DNA of 64,000 nucleotides from NCBI GenBank assembly GCA_025210515.1, contig JAOARM010000038.1, positions 1 to 64,000 of the forward strand, in the 5' to 3' direction. This document shows, piece after piece, positions 42,864 through 51,206 of this stretch. The stretch's first letter is position 1, and each line of letters opens with the position of its first letter. Position numbers and translations under genes: made by a program. This stretch comes from Vallitalea sp. (GTDB taxonomy: Bacteria > Bacillota > Clostridia > Lachnospirales > Vallitaleaceae). The notes beneath the pieces are model-generated. The model searched no databases and was not told the DNA's origin. It saw nothing but the letters and a program-made list of their open reading frames with translations.

Positions 42864-44150
42864 ATGAAAGATAATATAAAAAAATGGTACAAACTTGATA
42901 ATACAGGTAAGTTATATCCATCTATCACTTCAACTAGAGTTTCAACTGTATTTAGAATATCTGCAACGTTAGCCAATAAAGTTGAACCAGAAATACTACA
43001 GAAAGCATTAGATAATATAATTGAGAGATTCCCTTACTTCAAAGTTAATTTGAAAAGAGGACTGTTTTGGTATTATTTTGAATATGTAGCTCATAATCCA
43101 CAGATAGAAAAAGAAACTTTTTATCCTTGTATGTTTATGTTTTTTAAGCGAAGAAAAACATTTCCTTTTAGAGTATTGTATTACAATAATAGAATTAGCT
43201 GTGAGTTTTCTCATAGTATAACAGATGGTACAGGAGTCACTATATTTTTAAAAACTCTACTGGTTGAGTATTATAAGATAAAAGGTATTAAAAGTACCCT
43301 AGATAGTAGTGTTTTTGATGTAGAAACTAAAGTAAAAAAATATGAATATGAAGACTCAGCCCATAAGTATTATAAAAAAAGAGTGCCAAAACCACAAACA
43401 CCAAAAAAAGCATTACATTTCCCTTTTAAGTTAAATAAGAAAGGACAATATAGTATTATTACAGGAATAATTAATGTAGCAGATTTTAAAGAGCAATCCA
43501 AAAAATATAATTGTTCAATTACTGAACTGCTTATATCTATATACTTTGAAGCCATTCAACAATTTATATGTTCACAATCTGAAGAAGATAAAAAAAGGCT
43601 TACAAGAAGAATAGTTATAAATGTACCTGTTAACCTTAGAAATATATATCCATCAAAAACAATGAAAAACTTTTTTATTAGTGTTACCCCTTCTATTGAT
43701 TTAAGATTAGGTGAATATAGTAGAGAAGAACTTATTAAATATGTAAAAAACTATATGGAGATAAGTACAACAGAAAAATATGTAAGTCAGTATATAACTA
43801 GAAATGTTAAAAATGAGAAGAATAAATTAATAAGAGTTATACCTCTTTTTTTGAAAAACTTGATAATGCCTATAATATATCAACGATTTGGAGAAAGTGG
43901 TTATACTAGTAGTATTTCTAATCTAGGTAGAATAGGTATGCCACAAGAAATTGAGCATTTAATTGATAGATTTGATTTTTACCCTCCACCAAGTAGAGGA
44001 AATATAATTAAAGTTGGTGTTATTTCTTATAATAATAAGCTCTATATTTCATTTGGTAGACTTACAAGAAATACAGAAATAGAAAAACACTTTTTTAGAA
44101 TTATAAGAAAGATGGATATACCAGTAAAAATAGAGACAAATCAGAGGTGA
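42864..44150 (+). CDS. Condensation-fold acyltransferase (alcohol acetyltransferase-like)
   Basis: The 428-residue protein has the condensation-superfamily active-site motif HSITDG (FSHSITDGTG near 116-125) and a C-terminal ISNLGRIGMP near 350-360. Both are characteristic of alcohol acetyltransferase / PapA-like acyltransferases. It transfers an acyl group from CoA or a carrier to an alcohol. The substrate is unknown. The following gene overlaps its 3' region of translation start signals and encodes the zinc-ribbon membrane protein often paired with this family. Confidence 0.8.
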   Translation: MKDNIKKWYKLDNTGKLYPSITSTRVSTVFRISATLANKVEPEILQKALDNIIERFPYFKVNLKRGLFWYYFEYVAHNPQIEKETFYPCMFMFFKRRKTFPFRVLYYNNRISCEFSHSITDGTGVTIFLKTLLVEYYKIKGIKSTLDSSVFDVETKVKKYEYEDSAHKYYKKRVPKPQTPKKALHFPFKLNKKGQYSIITGIINVADFKEQSKKYNCSITELLISIYFEAIQQFICSQSEEDKKRLTRRIVINVPVNLRNIYPSKTMKNFFISVTPSIDLRLGEYSREELIKYVKNYMEISTTEKYVSQYITRNVKNEKNKLIRVIPLFLKNLIMPIIYQRFGESGYTSSISNLGRIGMPQEIEHLIDRFDFYPPPSRGNIIKVGVISYNNKLYISFGRLTRNTEIEKHFFRIIRKMDIPVKIETNQR

Positions 44151-44155
44151 TTACA

Positions 44156-44878
44156 ATGCCATATTGTGCAAAATGTGGTGTAGAAGTTAATAATAATATT
44201 AGTACATGCCCTTTATGTGAATTTCCAATACCTAATATAAATGAATATGATACAGATAGTAGTTATCCAAACTCATTTCCAAAACCTGAGAACATATATA
44301 AAGAAAGAGTAGAGACAATAAAAAACTCCACTTTTTTTACAATTATACTGTTTCTTATTCTTACAATACCCATATTACTAAGTATAAAAGCTTATTATCC
44401 TCCTATAACAAAAGGAATCAATTATGCTATAGTTAGTATTATTGCATCAGTATTTTATTTGTTTTTCATATTTGGATATTTAACAATAAAATATAATATT
44501 CTAGGAATAGGAATAACATCCTTATTATTTACTTATGTATTAGATAGTATAGATGAATCTATTACATGGTATTACAAATATGCAATTCTAATTATAATAT
44601 TAGTAATGATAATATCGTATGTATATGTTTATTTATATAAAAGAAGTAAACACTACAATCAGTTAGTGTATGTCACAGCATATATTTTCAGTGGAATAGG
44701 GATTTTGTGTATTGGTATAGAAGCTATTATAGCTTATAGACTTAATAATTCAATTAAACTCACATGGTCAATAATAGTTTTTTTATGTTCACTGGCTGTA
44801 TGTGTCTTGATATTAGGTTTATACCATGGCTTGCCAGAAAGAGTTCGTAATGAAATTAAAAGGAAATTACATGTTTGA
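44156..44878 (+). CDS. DUF6320-like zinc-ribbon membrane protein
   Basis: The 240-residue protein starts with a zinc ribbon, CAKCGVEV ... CPLC at residues 4-24. Six membrane helices follow between about 65 and 230. An upstream in-frame GTG at 44147 lies inside the AGAGGTGA site, so the ATG at 44156 is used. Its tight link to the acyltransferase suggests that the two act together at the membrane, possibly presenting a lipid substrate. That is an inference from gene order. Confidence 0.7.
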   Translation: MPYCAKCGVEVNNNISTCPLCEFPIPNINEYDTDSSYPNSFPKPENIYKERVETIKNSTFFTIILFLILTIPILLSIKAYYPPITKGINYAIVSIIASVFYLFFIFGYLTIKYNILGIGITSLLFTYVLDSIDESITWYYKYAILIIILVMIISYVYVYLYKRSKHYNQLVYVTAYIFSGIGILCIGIEAIIAYRLNNSIKLTWSIIVFLCSLAVCVLILGLYHGLPERVRNEIKRKLHV

Positions 44879-44925
44879 AATAATAGAATGAGTACTATTA
44901 TATTAAATGATATAAGTGTTATTAG

Positions 44926-44986
44926 AAATAGTTATTATATAATGCATTTTGAAACTATATGCGTATTATATAATAACTATTTTTTG
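44926..44986 (+). terminator. Terminator after the acyltransferase operon
   Basis: A stem of about 19 base pairs (AAATAGTTATTATATAAT with ATTATATAATAACTATTT) ends in TTTTTTG. Confidence 0.8.
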
Positions 44987-44996
44987 TTTTTATATG

Positions 44997-45024
44997 TTGC
45001 AATTTATGAAATAAGTGGTATAAT
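44997..45024 (+). promoter_or_regulatory. Promoter of the ArsR-ATPase operon
   Basis: -35 TTGCAA (44997-45002) and -10 TATAAT (45019-45024) are 16 bases apart with a TGn extension. The ArsR operator follows. Confidence 0.6.
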
Positions 45025-45038
45025 AAGAATAAATAAAC

Positions 45039-45058
45039 ATATGAACAGTTATTCATAT
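45039..45058 (+). promoter_or_regulatory. ArsR/SmtB-type operator
   Basis: ATATGAAC (45039-45046) and ATTCATAT (45051-45058) form the ATATGAAC-N4-ATTCATAT imperfect inverted repeat typical of SmtB/CzrA/CadC operators, downstream of the -10. The encoded ArsR repressor is its likely ligand. Confidence 0.7.
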
Positions 45059-45081
45059 ATTGAAATACAGGAGTGATAATA

Positions 45082-45423
45082 ATGAGCAAAAAAGAGTGCT
45101 GTAAAGATGAAGGATTTATAAAAGAAGTACAAATGCATATGGAAAATGAGGAAACCATGTATATGCTTGCTGATTTTTTCAAAAATTTTGGTGATAGCAC
45201 TAGAGTAAGAATTATGGGAGCATTATTTAATGGTGAAATGTGTGTAGGTACAATTGCAAATGTTCTTGACATGACCCAATCAGCAGTTTCTCATCAGTTA
45301 AGAGTACTAAAGTCAAGTAGGTTGGTTAAAGCAAGGAAGGAAGGAAAACTTGTATTCTATTCTTTGAATGATGAACATATTGAGATGATTTACAAAATGG
45401 GTATAGAGCATATTTTAGAGTAG
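45082..45423 (+). CDS. ArsR/SmtB family metal-sensing repressor
   Basis: The 113-residue winged-helix repressor has an N-terminal CCKD, the recognition segment MTQSAVSHQLRVLKSSRLV near 65-83 and GEMCVG near 51-56 (ELCVG-like, CadC-type alpha-3 Cys). The C-terminal DEHIEMIYKMGIEHI carries Asp/His spaced like the alpha-5 zinc site. It probably releases its operator when Zn, Cd or Pb is high. The ATG at 45082, eight bases after AGGAG, is preferred over the GTG at 45073. The metal-exporting ATPase follows at 45496. Confidence 0.9.
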   Translation: MSKKECCKDEGFIKEVQMHMENEETMYMLADFFKNFGDSTRVRIMGALFNGEMCVGTIANVLDMTQSAVSHQLRVLKSSRLVKARKEGKLVFYSLNDEHIEMIYKMGIEHILE

Positions 45424-45495
45424 TACAAAAGTTATGCATATAAAAATATTAATAAGATGACAAATTGGTTAGGTAATAAGAAAGGGTGTATTAGA

Positions 45496-47511
45496 ATGTC
45501 AGAGAGAATAACTGATAGCATTCCTTCATGTGGGTGCGGAAGCAGTAGTTGTTCAAGTAAAAAAAATCATAATCATAACCACCATAATCATGACCATGAC
45601 CACCATAATCACCACCATCAAGATGATCATAATCATGGTCACGAGCATAATCATGATGGACAATTTTCTACAAAAGATATAATTGAATTTGTAATAGCGT
45701 TAGGATTATTTTTACTTGGATTATTGTTGAAGTTAGATAATACAATAACAATCGCATTATTTATTAGTGCTTATTTAGTTGTTGGTAGAGAAATTATAGT
45801 TAACGCTTTCAAAGGTATTTTTAATGGTACACTATTAGATGAAAACTTTTTAATGACTATAGCATCAATTACTGCTTTCGCAATAGGAGAATATCCTGAA
45901 GCAGTTGCGGTTATGCTTTTCTATCGAGTAGGAGAGTTATTTGAAGGATTAGCAGTAAATAAATCGAAAAACTCAATAGAACAATTATTAAATATTAAGC
46001 CAGATATAGCTAACGTGAAAGTAGGTAATACTTATGAAAAAGTACAGCCTGAGAAAGTGAAAGTAAATGATATTATTATGGTTAAGCCCGGCGAGAAGAT
46101 ACCTCTTGATGGAATAGTTATTGAAGGTAATTCTACAGTCGATACATCTGTAATTACAGGAGAATCATTACCTAGAGATATAGAGACTGGAACAGAAGTA
46201 TATAGCGGTGGAATTAATTTAACAGGTGTTATATTAGTAAGAGTTACAAAAGAATTTAATGAATCAACAGTAGCAAAAATATTGAATCTAGTAAAAGAAT
46301 CAAATGCTCAGAAAGCCAATACAGAAAAATTTATTACAAAATTTGCTAAATATTATACTCCAATAGTCGTAGGAATCGCAGTATTCCTAGCAATAGTTCC
46401 CCCAATAATAGTAGGAGACTTTGCAACATGGATATATACAGCAGCTATTTTCTTAGTTGTTTCTTGCCCCTGTGCTCTTGTAATATCTATACCACTTGGT
46501 TATTTTGGAGGTATTGGAGGAGCTTCAACAAACGGAATATTAGTAAAAGGTGGAAATTACTTAGAAGCTCTAAGAAATGTTACAAGTATTGTAGTTGATA
46601 AAACAGGAACGTTAACAAAAGGTGTTTTCAAAGTATCACAAGTAATATTGACAGATAATAATGTAGATAGAGATAAAGTGCTTCAAATAGCTTCTCATAT
46701 AGAACACTTTTCTAATCACCCTATTGCTGTATCAATTGTAAATGAATATGGTAAAGAAATAGATGAAGCAAAAGTAACAAATATCGTAGAAGTTGCTGGA
46801 AAAGGAATTAAGGCGGTATTTGAAGGAGAACCAGTTGTTATAGGTAACAAAAAACTAATGAAAGAAGAAAATATTATTATAAATAACGATAATAATAATA
46901 TAGGAACAAAAGTATATGTAGCTATTAACAATATATTAGTTGGAATAATTATAATAGCAGATGAAATAAAAGAAGATACAATAAGTGCTATTAAAAAGCT
47001 AAAAGAATATGGTGTCAAAGAAGTAGTAATGCTTACAGGAGATCATGAAGAAGTTGCAAAAGAAATAGCTAGTAAAACAGGTATTACTAAATATTATAGT
47101 GAGTTGTTACCACAAGATAAAGTTAGTAAACTAGAAAAGATAATGGAAACAAAAAATAAAAATGAAAAAGTTATATTTGTAGGAGATGGAATTAATGACG
47201 CTCCTGTACTTGCAAGAGCTGATGTTGGAATAGCAATGGGTGCCGTTGGTTCTGACGCCGCAATTGAAGCTGCTGATGTAGTTCTTATGACAGATGAATT
47301 ATCAAGTATACCAAGAGCTATTAAAATTGCAAGACACACTAATAAGATTGTATGGGAAAACATTATATTCGCACTTGGTATAAAAGTTGTTATAATGCTC
47401 CTTGCAACTATAGGATTTGCCAATATGTGGATGGCAATATTTGCAGATGTTGGAGTAGCAGTTATTGCAATACTTAACTCAATAAGAGCACTTAAAGTTA
47501 AGAAACTTTAA
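45496..47511 (+). CDS. Zn/Cd/Pb-exporting P1B-type ATPase with His-rich N-terminus
   Basis: The 671-residue pump has the P1B core: transmembrane CPC (Cys324, Cys326), phosphorylation motif DKTGTLT at Asp368, HP in SNHPIA near 412 and the hinge GDGINDAP near 563. The N-terminus has Cys-rich CGCGSSSC and then about 35 residues dominated by His, Asn and Asp, in place of an HMA domain. That fits a divalent Zn/Cd-type pump. The ATG at 45496, nine bases after AAAGGG, is preferred over 45457. Induction by metal through the upstream ArsR protein is expected. Confidence 0.92.
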   Translation: MSERITDSIPSCGCGSSSCSSKKNHNHNHHNHDHDHHNHHHQDDHNHGHEHNHDGQFSTKDIIEFVIALGLFLLGLLLKLDNTITIALFISAYLVVGREIIVNAFKGIFNGTLLDENFLMTIASITAFAIGEYPEAVAVMLFYRVGELFEGLAVNKSKNSIEQLLNIKPDIANVKVGNTYEKVQPEKVKVNDIIMVKPGEKIPLDGIVIEGNSTVDTSVITGESLPRDIETGTEVYSGGINLTGVILVRVTKEFNESTVAKILNLVKESNAQKANTEKFITKFAKYYTPIVVGIAVFLAIVPPIIVGDFATWIYTAAIFLVVSCPCALVISIPLGYFGGIGGASTNGILVKGGNYLEALRNVTSIVVDKTGTLTKGVFKVSQVILTDNNVDRDKVLQIASHIEHFSNHPIAVSIVNEYGKEIDEAKVTNIVEVAGKGIKAVFEGEPVVIGNKKLMKEENIIINNDNNNIGTKVYVAINNILVGIIIIADEIKEDTISAIKKLKEYGVKEVVMLTGDHEEVAKEIASKTGITKYYSELLPQDKVSKLEKIMETKNKNEKVIFVGDGINDAPVLARADVGIAMGAVGSDAAIEAADVVLMTDELSSIPRAIKIARHTNKIVWENIIFALGIKVVIMLLATIGFANMWMAIFADVGVAVIAILNSIRALKVKKL

Positions 47512-47547
47512 GTGGTATATTAAAAATGAAATATTGCTAGATAAGAG

Positions 47548-47609
47548 ATGCTCACTTCTAGGTAGACAAGTAAATAATAAAACTTGTCAAATAGAAATGA
47601 GCATTTCTT
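47548..47609 (+). terminator. Terminator of the ArsR-ATPase operon
   Basis: ATGCTCACTTCTA pairs with TAGAAATGAGCAT, with an inner ACAAGT/ACTTGT stem, followed by TTTCTTAG. Confidence 0.65.
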
Positions 47610-47670
47610 AGTATATAGTAAAATATTTCTTAGAACCTATTAATGATACATCAATAAAGTATTATAAAAT

Positions 47671-47794
47671 ACTAGCCTAGCGTAGAATGATATAGGGTAA
47701 TATGTAGCACGAGCCAGGACGGCGAGGTCAGCTATTTTAATCAGGACGATTAACTAGCTGACGGAATATTACCCTATATCATTCGGAGCGGAAA
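47671..47794 (-). repeat. Palindromic interspersed element, copy 1 (MITE-like)
   Basis: A perfect 19-base terminal inverted repeat, GAATGATATAGGGTAATAT (47685-47703) and its complement (47766-47784), flanks a 62-base core that differs from the core at 54753-54814 at only two positions, in opposite orientation. The outer edges ACTAGC and TTCGGAGCGGAAA are also shared. It has no ORF. The GC content of the core is higher than its surroundings. Confidence 0.85.
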
Positions 47795-47825
47795 CTCCCA
47801 TTTATTTACGTTTATACCACAAAAA

Positions 47826-48995
47826 CTAATTCCTCAAAGACTTACTATATCCTAATGGACTAACCCCATATTTATTTTTAAATTGTTTAGAAAAATAATG
47901 AATAGAATTAAAACCTAGGATTTCAGAAATCTGAGTCAAAGTAAGTTCTGTTGATTTAATATATTCTTTACTCTTTTCTAATCTATAATTATTAATATAT
48001 TCAATTATAGTAACCTCCATAATATCCTTGAATATACGTGAAAGATAAGAAGAGCTAATTGCCACTTTATCAGCTATTTGGTCAATTGTAATTTTCTCAT
48101 TAATATGAGAATATATATAGTCAAGAGCCCCATTAACAATAGCATTATTAGTATTAACCTGCATAGATGAATGAAGTTGGTTCAATGAATTTTTTTTAGT
48201 AAAAAACCTTATAAGCTTAATCATAAATTCTTTTAGATAACAAATAATTAAGTCAGCACTATAATCACCATTATAATTTTTCTCTTTTAGAATATTTTCA
48301 AGAAGTAATTTCAAATCGTAATTGCAATTAAAAATCCTATCTCTAAAAATAGAATTATCTTCAAAAAACATTTTAAAACTAATAGTTAGAAAAGAAACAG
48401 GATTAGTAGTGTTATTTTTTTGCGTGTGATATTGATTTGGTGCATAAAATATAAAATCACCTTGTTTCAATATATATTCTTTCCCGTCTATTAATGTGAG
48501 TAGTTCACCTTGATCTACATAAGTTATTTCCCAAAAATCATGTTTTTCCCCTGGAAAATTAAATGATTTATCAAATTCTTGATAAAAAAGTGTATAGATT
48601 TTTGCAATTGTAAGTTTACTTTTAATAGGTGAAAAATCAAGTCTTGAGGTAATCATTTTTACATCTGTAGTTGTACTATTATACATAATATTAATCGAAC
48701 ATTGACTATAGAGAGGAACTACTTTATAAAAAACATTAGGATTTAGTATAACACATTTATCAAGGAAAAAAGCTTTTGAATGATTCATTGATGTATAAGT
48801 ATATATAACAGCCGCACCATCTTCAATATCAATAACAGTACAGTTATTTCTATCAACGTAAAAAGAACTAAGATCATAGGAAGTTACTAACTTAGTAATC
48901 TTAGAATTATTAGTGTCTAATTCAATATGGCTAAAGAAATCAGAAGAAATACAGCCATAATTTCTAAAGGATAGATTTGTAATATTTTTAATCAT
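47826..48995 (-). CDS. AraC family regulator with cupin domain, divergent to the GHMP kinase operon
   Basis: The 389-residue regulator has a long N-terminal part including an AraC-binding cupin (EITYVDQGELLTLIDGKEY near 155-173, then GDFIFYAPNQYHTQ). The C-terminal tandem helix-turn-helix comprises KITIDQIADKVAISSSYLSR and LTLTQISEILGFNSIHYFSK. Its position facing the sugar kinase operon suggests that it senses a sugar and switches that operon on. The start ATG lies at 48995, 205 bases from the kinase start. Confidence 0.9.
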   Translation of the reverse strand: MIKNITNLSFRNYGCISSDFFSHIELDTNNSKITKLVTSYDLSSFYVDRNNCTVIDIEDGAAVIYTYTSMNHSKAFFLDKCVILNPNVFYKVVPLYSQCSINIMYNSTTTDVKMITSRLDFSPIKSKLTIAKIYTLFYQEFDKSFNFPGEKHDFWEITYVDQGELLTLIDGKEYILKQGDFIFYAPNQYHTQKNNTTNPVSFLTISFKMFFEDNSIFRDRIFNCNYDLKLLLENILKEKNYNGDYSADLIICYLKEFMIKLIRFFTKKNSLNQLHSSMQVNTNNAIVNGALDYIYSHINEKITIDQIADKVAISSSYLSRIFKDIMEVTIIEYINNYRLEKSKEYIKSTELTLTQISEILGFNSIHYFSKQFKNKYGVSPLGYSKSLRN

Positions 48996-49199
48996 ATGAG
49001 ATATCCCCTTTATAATAAATTCCTGCTAAATATAATAATTTCAGATAATATATTTGATATTTTTATAATTACGCCATTATATTTTACATCAAAAAATAGA
49101 ATTATACAAATATAATTCAGTATTGTACAAATACAAAAATCTATATATAGCTTAGAATAAGAATATAAGATATAAGTAACTAAGAAGGAGAATGTGAAA

Positions 49200-50285
49200 A
49201 TGGAAGTAGCAGTTTCAACGCCTAGTCGTATATGTCTATTTGGAGAACACCAAGACTATTTAAACTTAGAAGTTATTGCTTCAGCTATTAATCTAAGATT
49301 TAGAGCAGAAGGAAGCAAAAGAGAAGATAAAATAATTCATGTTCGTCTCAAAGGAGAAGGAATAGAAAGAGAAGAAATAATTAATTTAGAAGAAGATATT
49401 GTATATGAAAATAATAGAGATTATTTAAAAAGTGCAATAAATGTACTAACAAGAAAAGGATACAATATTGATTCAGGATATGATATATATATGGAATCAG
49501 ATATTCCAATTGGAAAAGGCATGTGCTCATCTACTACAATGACAGTAGTATTTATAAAAGCGTTACTTGAACTTATTAATCATCCAGATAAAGATGACCC
49601 AGAGAAAATTGCGTTATTAGGATTTGATGCTGAAGTTACAGAATTTAATGAGCCAGGTGGTTTAATGGATCAATATGCATCAGCATATGGAAATCTTTTA
49701 CACTTAACATTTAATAAAGAAGAAACATTAGTAGAACCTTTACAAACAGAAATTCCAGGATGCTTCATTTTATTTGATTCTCTTGAAGATAAGCAAACAA
49801 CAAAAGTGTTAGGAAGTGCAAAGTATCCAGTTCTCGAAGCGCTTGAAGAATTAGAACAATACGGAATTAGTAGTATTAGAGATTTTGTTAATAATGAAGA
49901 TAATCTAAAATATTTAGATAAATTATCAGAAGTTAAACTAAAAAAAGTAAAAGCAAATATTGATAACTACAAAACACTACAAGAAGCAAAAGAAATGTTT
50001 AAAGGTGGAAACATAGATTCTGAAAAATTAGGTGAATTACTAAAAAGACACCATGCAAATCTAAGAGATGGGCTTGAAATATCAACTCCTAAAATTGAAG
50101 AAATCCTTGAGACTGCATATGAAAACGGAGCTCTTGGTGGAAAGATAAATGGTTCTGGTGGCGGCGGTTGCTGTTATGTGTACGCATATGAAAAAGATAG
50201 CCAAACTATCCTTGATAAAGTATGTGAAAAAGGTTACTGGGGAGTAATACTTAAACAAGATTCAGGTGTTAAATCAGATCATTAA
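49200..50285 (+). CDS. GHMP family sugar kinase (galactokinase-like)
   Basis: The 361-residue kinase has the GHMP N-terminal substrate motif ICLFGEHQDYL near 11-21 and the ATP loop PIGKGMCSSTTM near 104-115. It also has the C-terminal GGKINGSGGGGCC near 316-328. Substrate-contact His-x-Asp (GEHQDY) favours galactose or a related hexose phosphorylated at C1. It lacks the longer galactokinase signature, so a GalNAc or other sugar is possible. The ATG at 49200, nine bases after AAGGAG, is preferred over the GTG at 49194. It heads a four-gene same-strand cluster with uridylyltransferase-like, mutase and GalE genes. Confidence 0.82.
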   Translation: MEVAVSTPSRICLFGEHQDYLNLEVIASAINLRFRAEGSKREDKIIHVRLKGEGIEREEIINLEEDIVYENNRDYLKSAINVLTRKGYNIDSGYDIYMESDIPIGKGMCSSTTMTVVFIKALLELINHPDKDDPEKIALLGFDAEVTEFNEPGGLMDQYASAYGNLLHLTFNKEETLVEPLQTEIPGCFILFDSLEDKQTTKVLGSAKYPVLEALEELEQYGISSIRDFVNNEDNLKYLDKLSEVKLKKVKANIDNYKTLQEAKEMFKGGNIDSEKLGELLKRHHANLRDGLEISTPKIEEILETAYENGALGGKINGSGGGGCCYVYAYEKDSQTILDKVCEKGYWGVILKQDSGVKSDH

Positions 50286-50399
50286 ATATAATAATTACAT
50301 ATTAGTAAGAATAACTATATATGATTATGAAATAAATAACTATAAATATTAATACAAATATAAATACAAAATTTGACCGAAAATGAAAGGAAGATGATT

Positions 50400-51134
50400 A
50401 TGAAAGCAGTAGTTCTTGGAGCAGGGAAAGGTACACGACTTCAATCAGAAAAATATAATATGCCAAAAGTACTTAGAAAGGCACATGGTAAGTCATTACT
50501 TGAATACGTTCTTGATGCATTATCATTTATTAAGCAAGAAGATATAACAATCGTTGTTGGATATAAAAAAGAAATGGTATATGAAGAGATTAAAGGTGAC
50601 TATAAATTTGTAAGCCAAGATGAACAACTTGGAACTGGTCATGCAGTTATGATGGCTGAAGGAGATTTTAAAGATTACAAAGGACCAATATTAGTTGCTT
50701 ATGGAGATATGCCATTATATAAGAAAAGTACTTACGAAAAAATGTTTGAAATTCATGAAAAAGAGAATGCTACATGTACAGTACTTACTGCTGTAATCGA
50801 TAATCCACCTGCTTATGGTAGAATTATCAGAAATGAAGAAGGCAATATGACAGGTGTAGTAGAAGCAAAAGATTGTACAGAAGAACAATTAGCTATTACA
50901 GAGCTTAATGTTGGAGTATATGTTTTTGATAGCGAATTCTTATTTGAGAACCTGAAATTACTTAAAAACGATAATATTCAAGCAGAATATTACTTAACAG
51001 ATATTCCTAAGATGGTTATGGATAAAGGTGAAAAATTAGTAACACATACTATCTATAACACTAATGAAGTATATGGTGTTAATACTGTTGAGGAATTAGA
51101 GTTTTGTGAAAAGGTATTAGAAGAAAGTAATTAA
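50400..51134 (+). CDS. Sugar-1-phosphate nucleotidyltransferase (GlmU N-domain-like)
   Basis: The 244-residue enzyme has the nucleotidyltransferase loop VVLGAGKGTRLQS near 4-16, VLR--G--L near 24-34, LGTGHAVMMA near 79-88 and YGDMPLY near 101-107. It matches the GlmU uridyltransferase domain but lacks the acetyltransferase left-handed helix, so it is a stand-alone UTP:sugar-1-phosphate uridylyltransferase. It follows the sugar kinase and could convert its product to UDP-sugar in place of GalT. The ATG at 50400 is favoured by GGAAG spacing over 50373. Confidence 0.85.
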   Translation: MKAVVLGAGKGTRLQSEKYNMPKVLRKAHGKSLLEYVLDALSFIKQEDITIVVGYKKEMVYEEIKGDYKFVSQDEQLGTGHAVMMAEGDFKDYKGPILVAYGDMPLYKKSTYEKMFEIHEKENATCTVLTAVIDNPPAYGRIIRNEEGNMTGVVEAKDCTEEQLAITELNVGVYVFDSEFLFENLKLLKNDNIQAEYYLTDIPKMVMDKGEKLVTHTIYNTNEVYGVNTVEELEFCEKVLEESN

Positions 51135-51206
51135 TAATAACTGGATAATTATACAAAATATAGACATATTTATAATAGGCACAGAATTAAGAAAGGAATG
51201 TATAAT

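Noticed and set aside
44888..45076. A 62-codon plus-strand ORF between the DUF6320 and ArsR genes
   Set aside because: It spans the terminator hairpin, the promoter and the ArsR operator, and has no ribosome binding site or recognisable protein.
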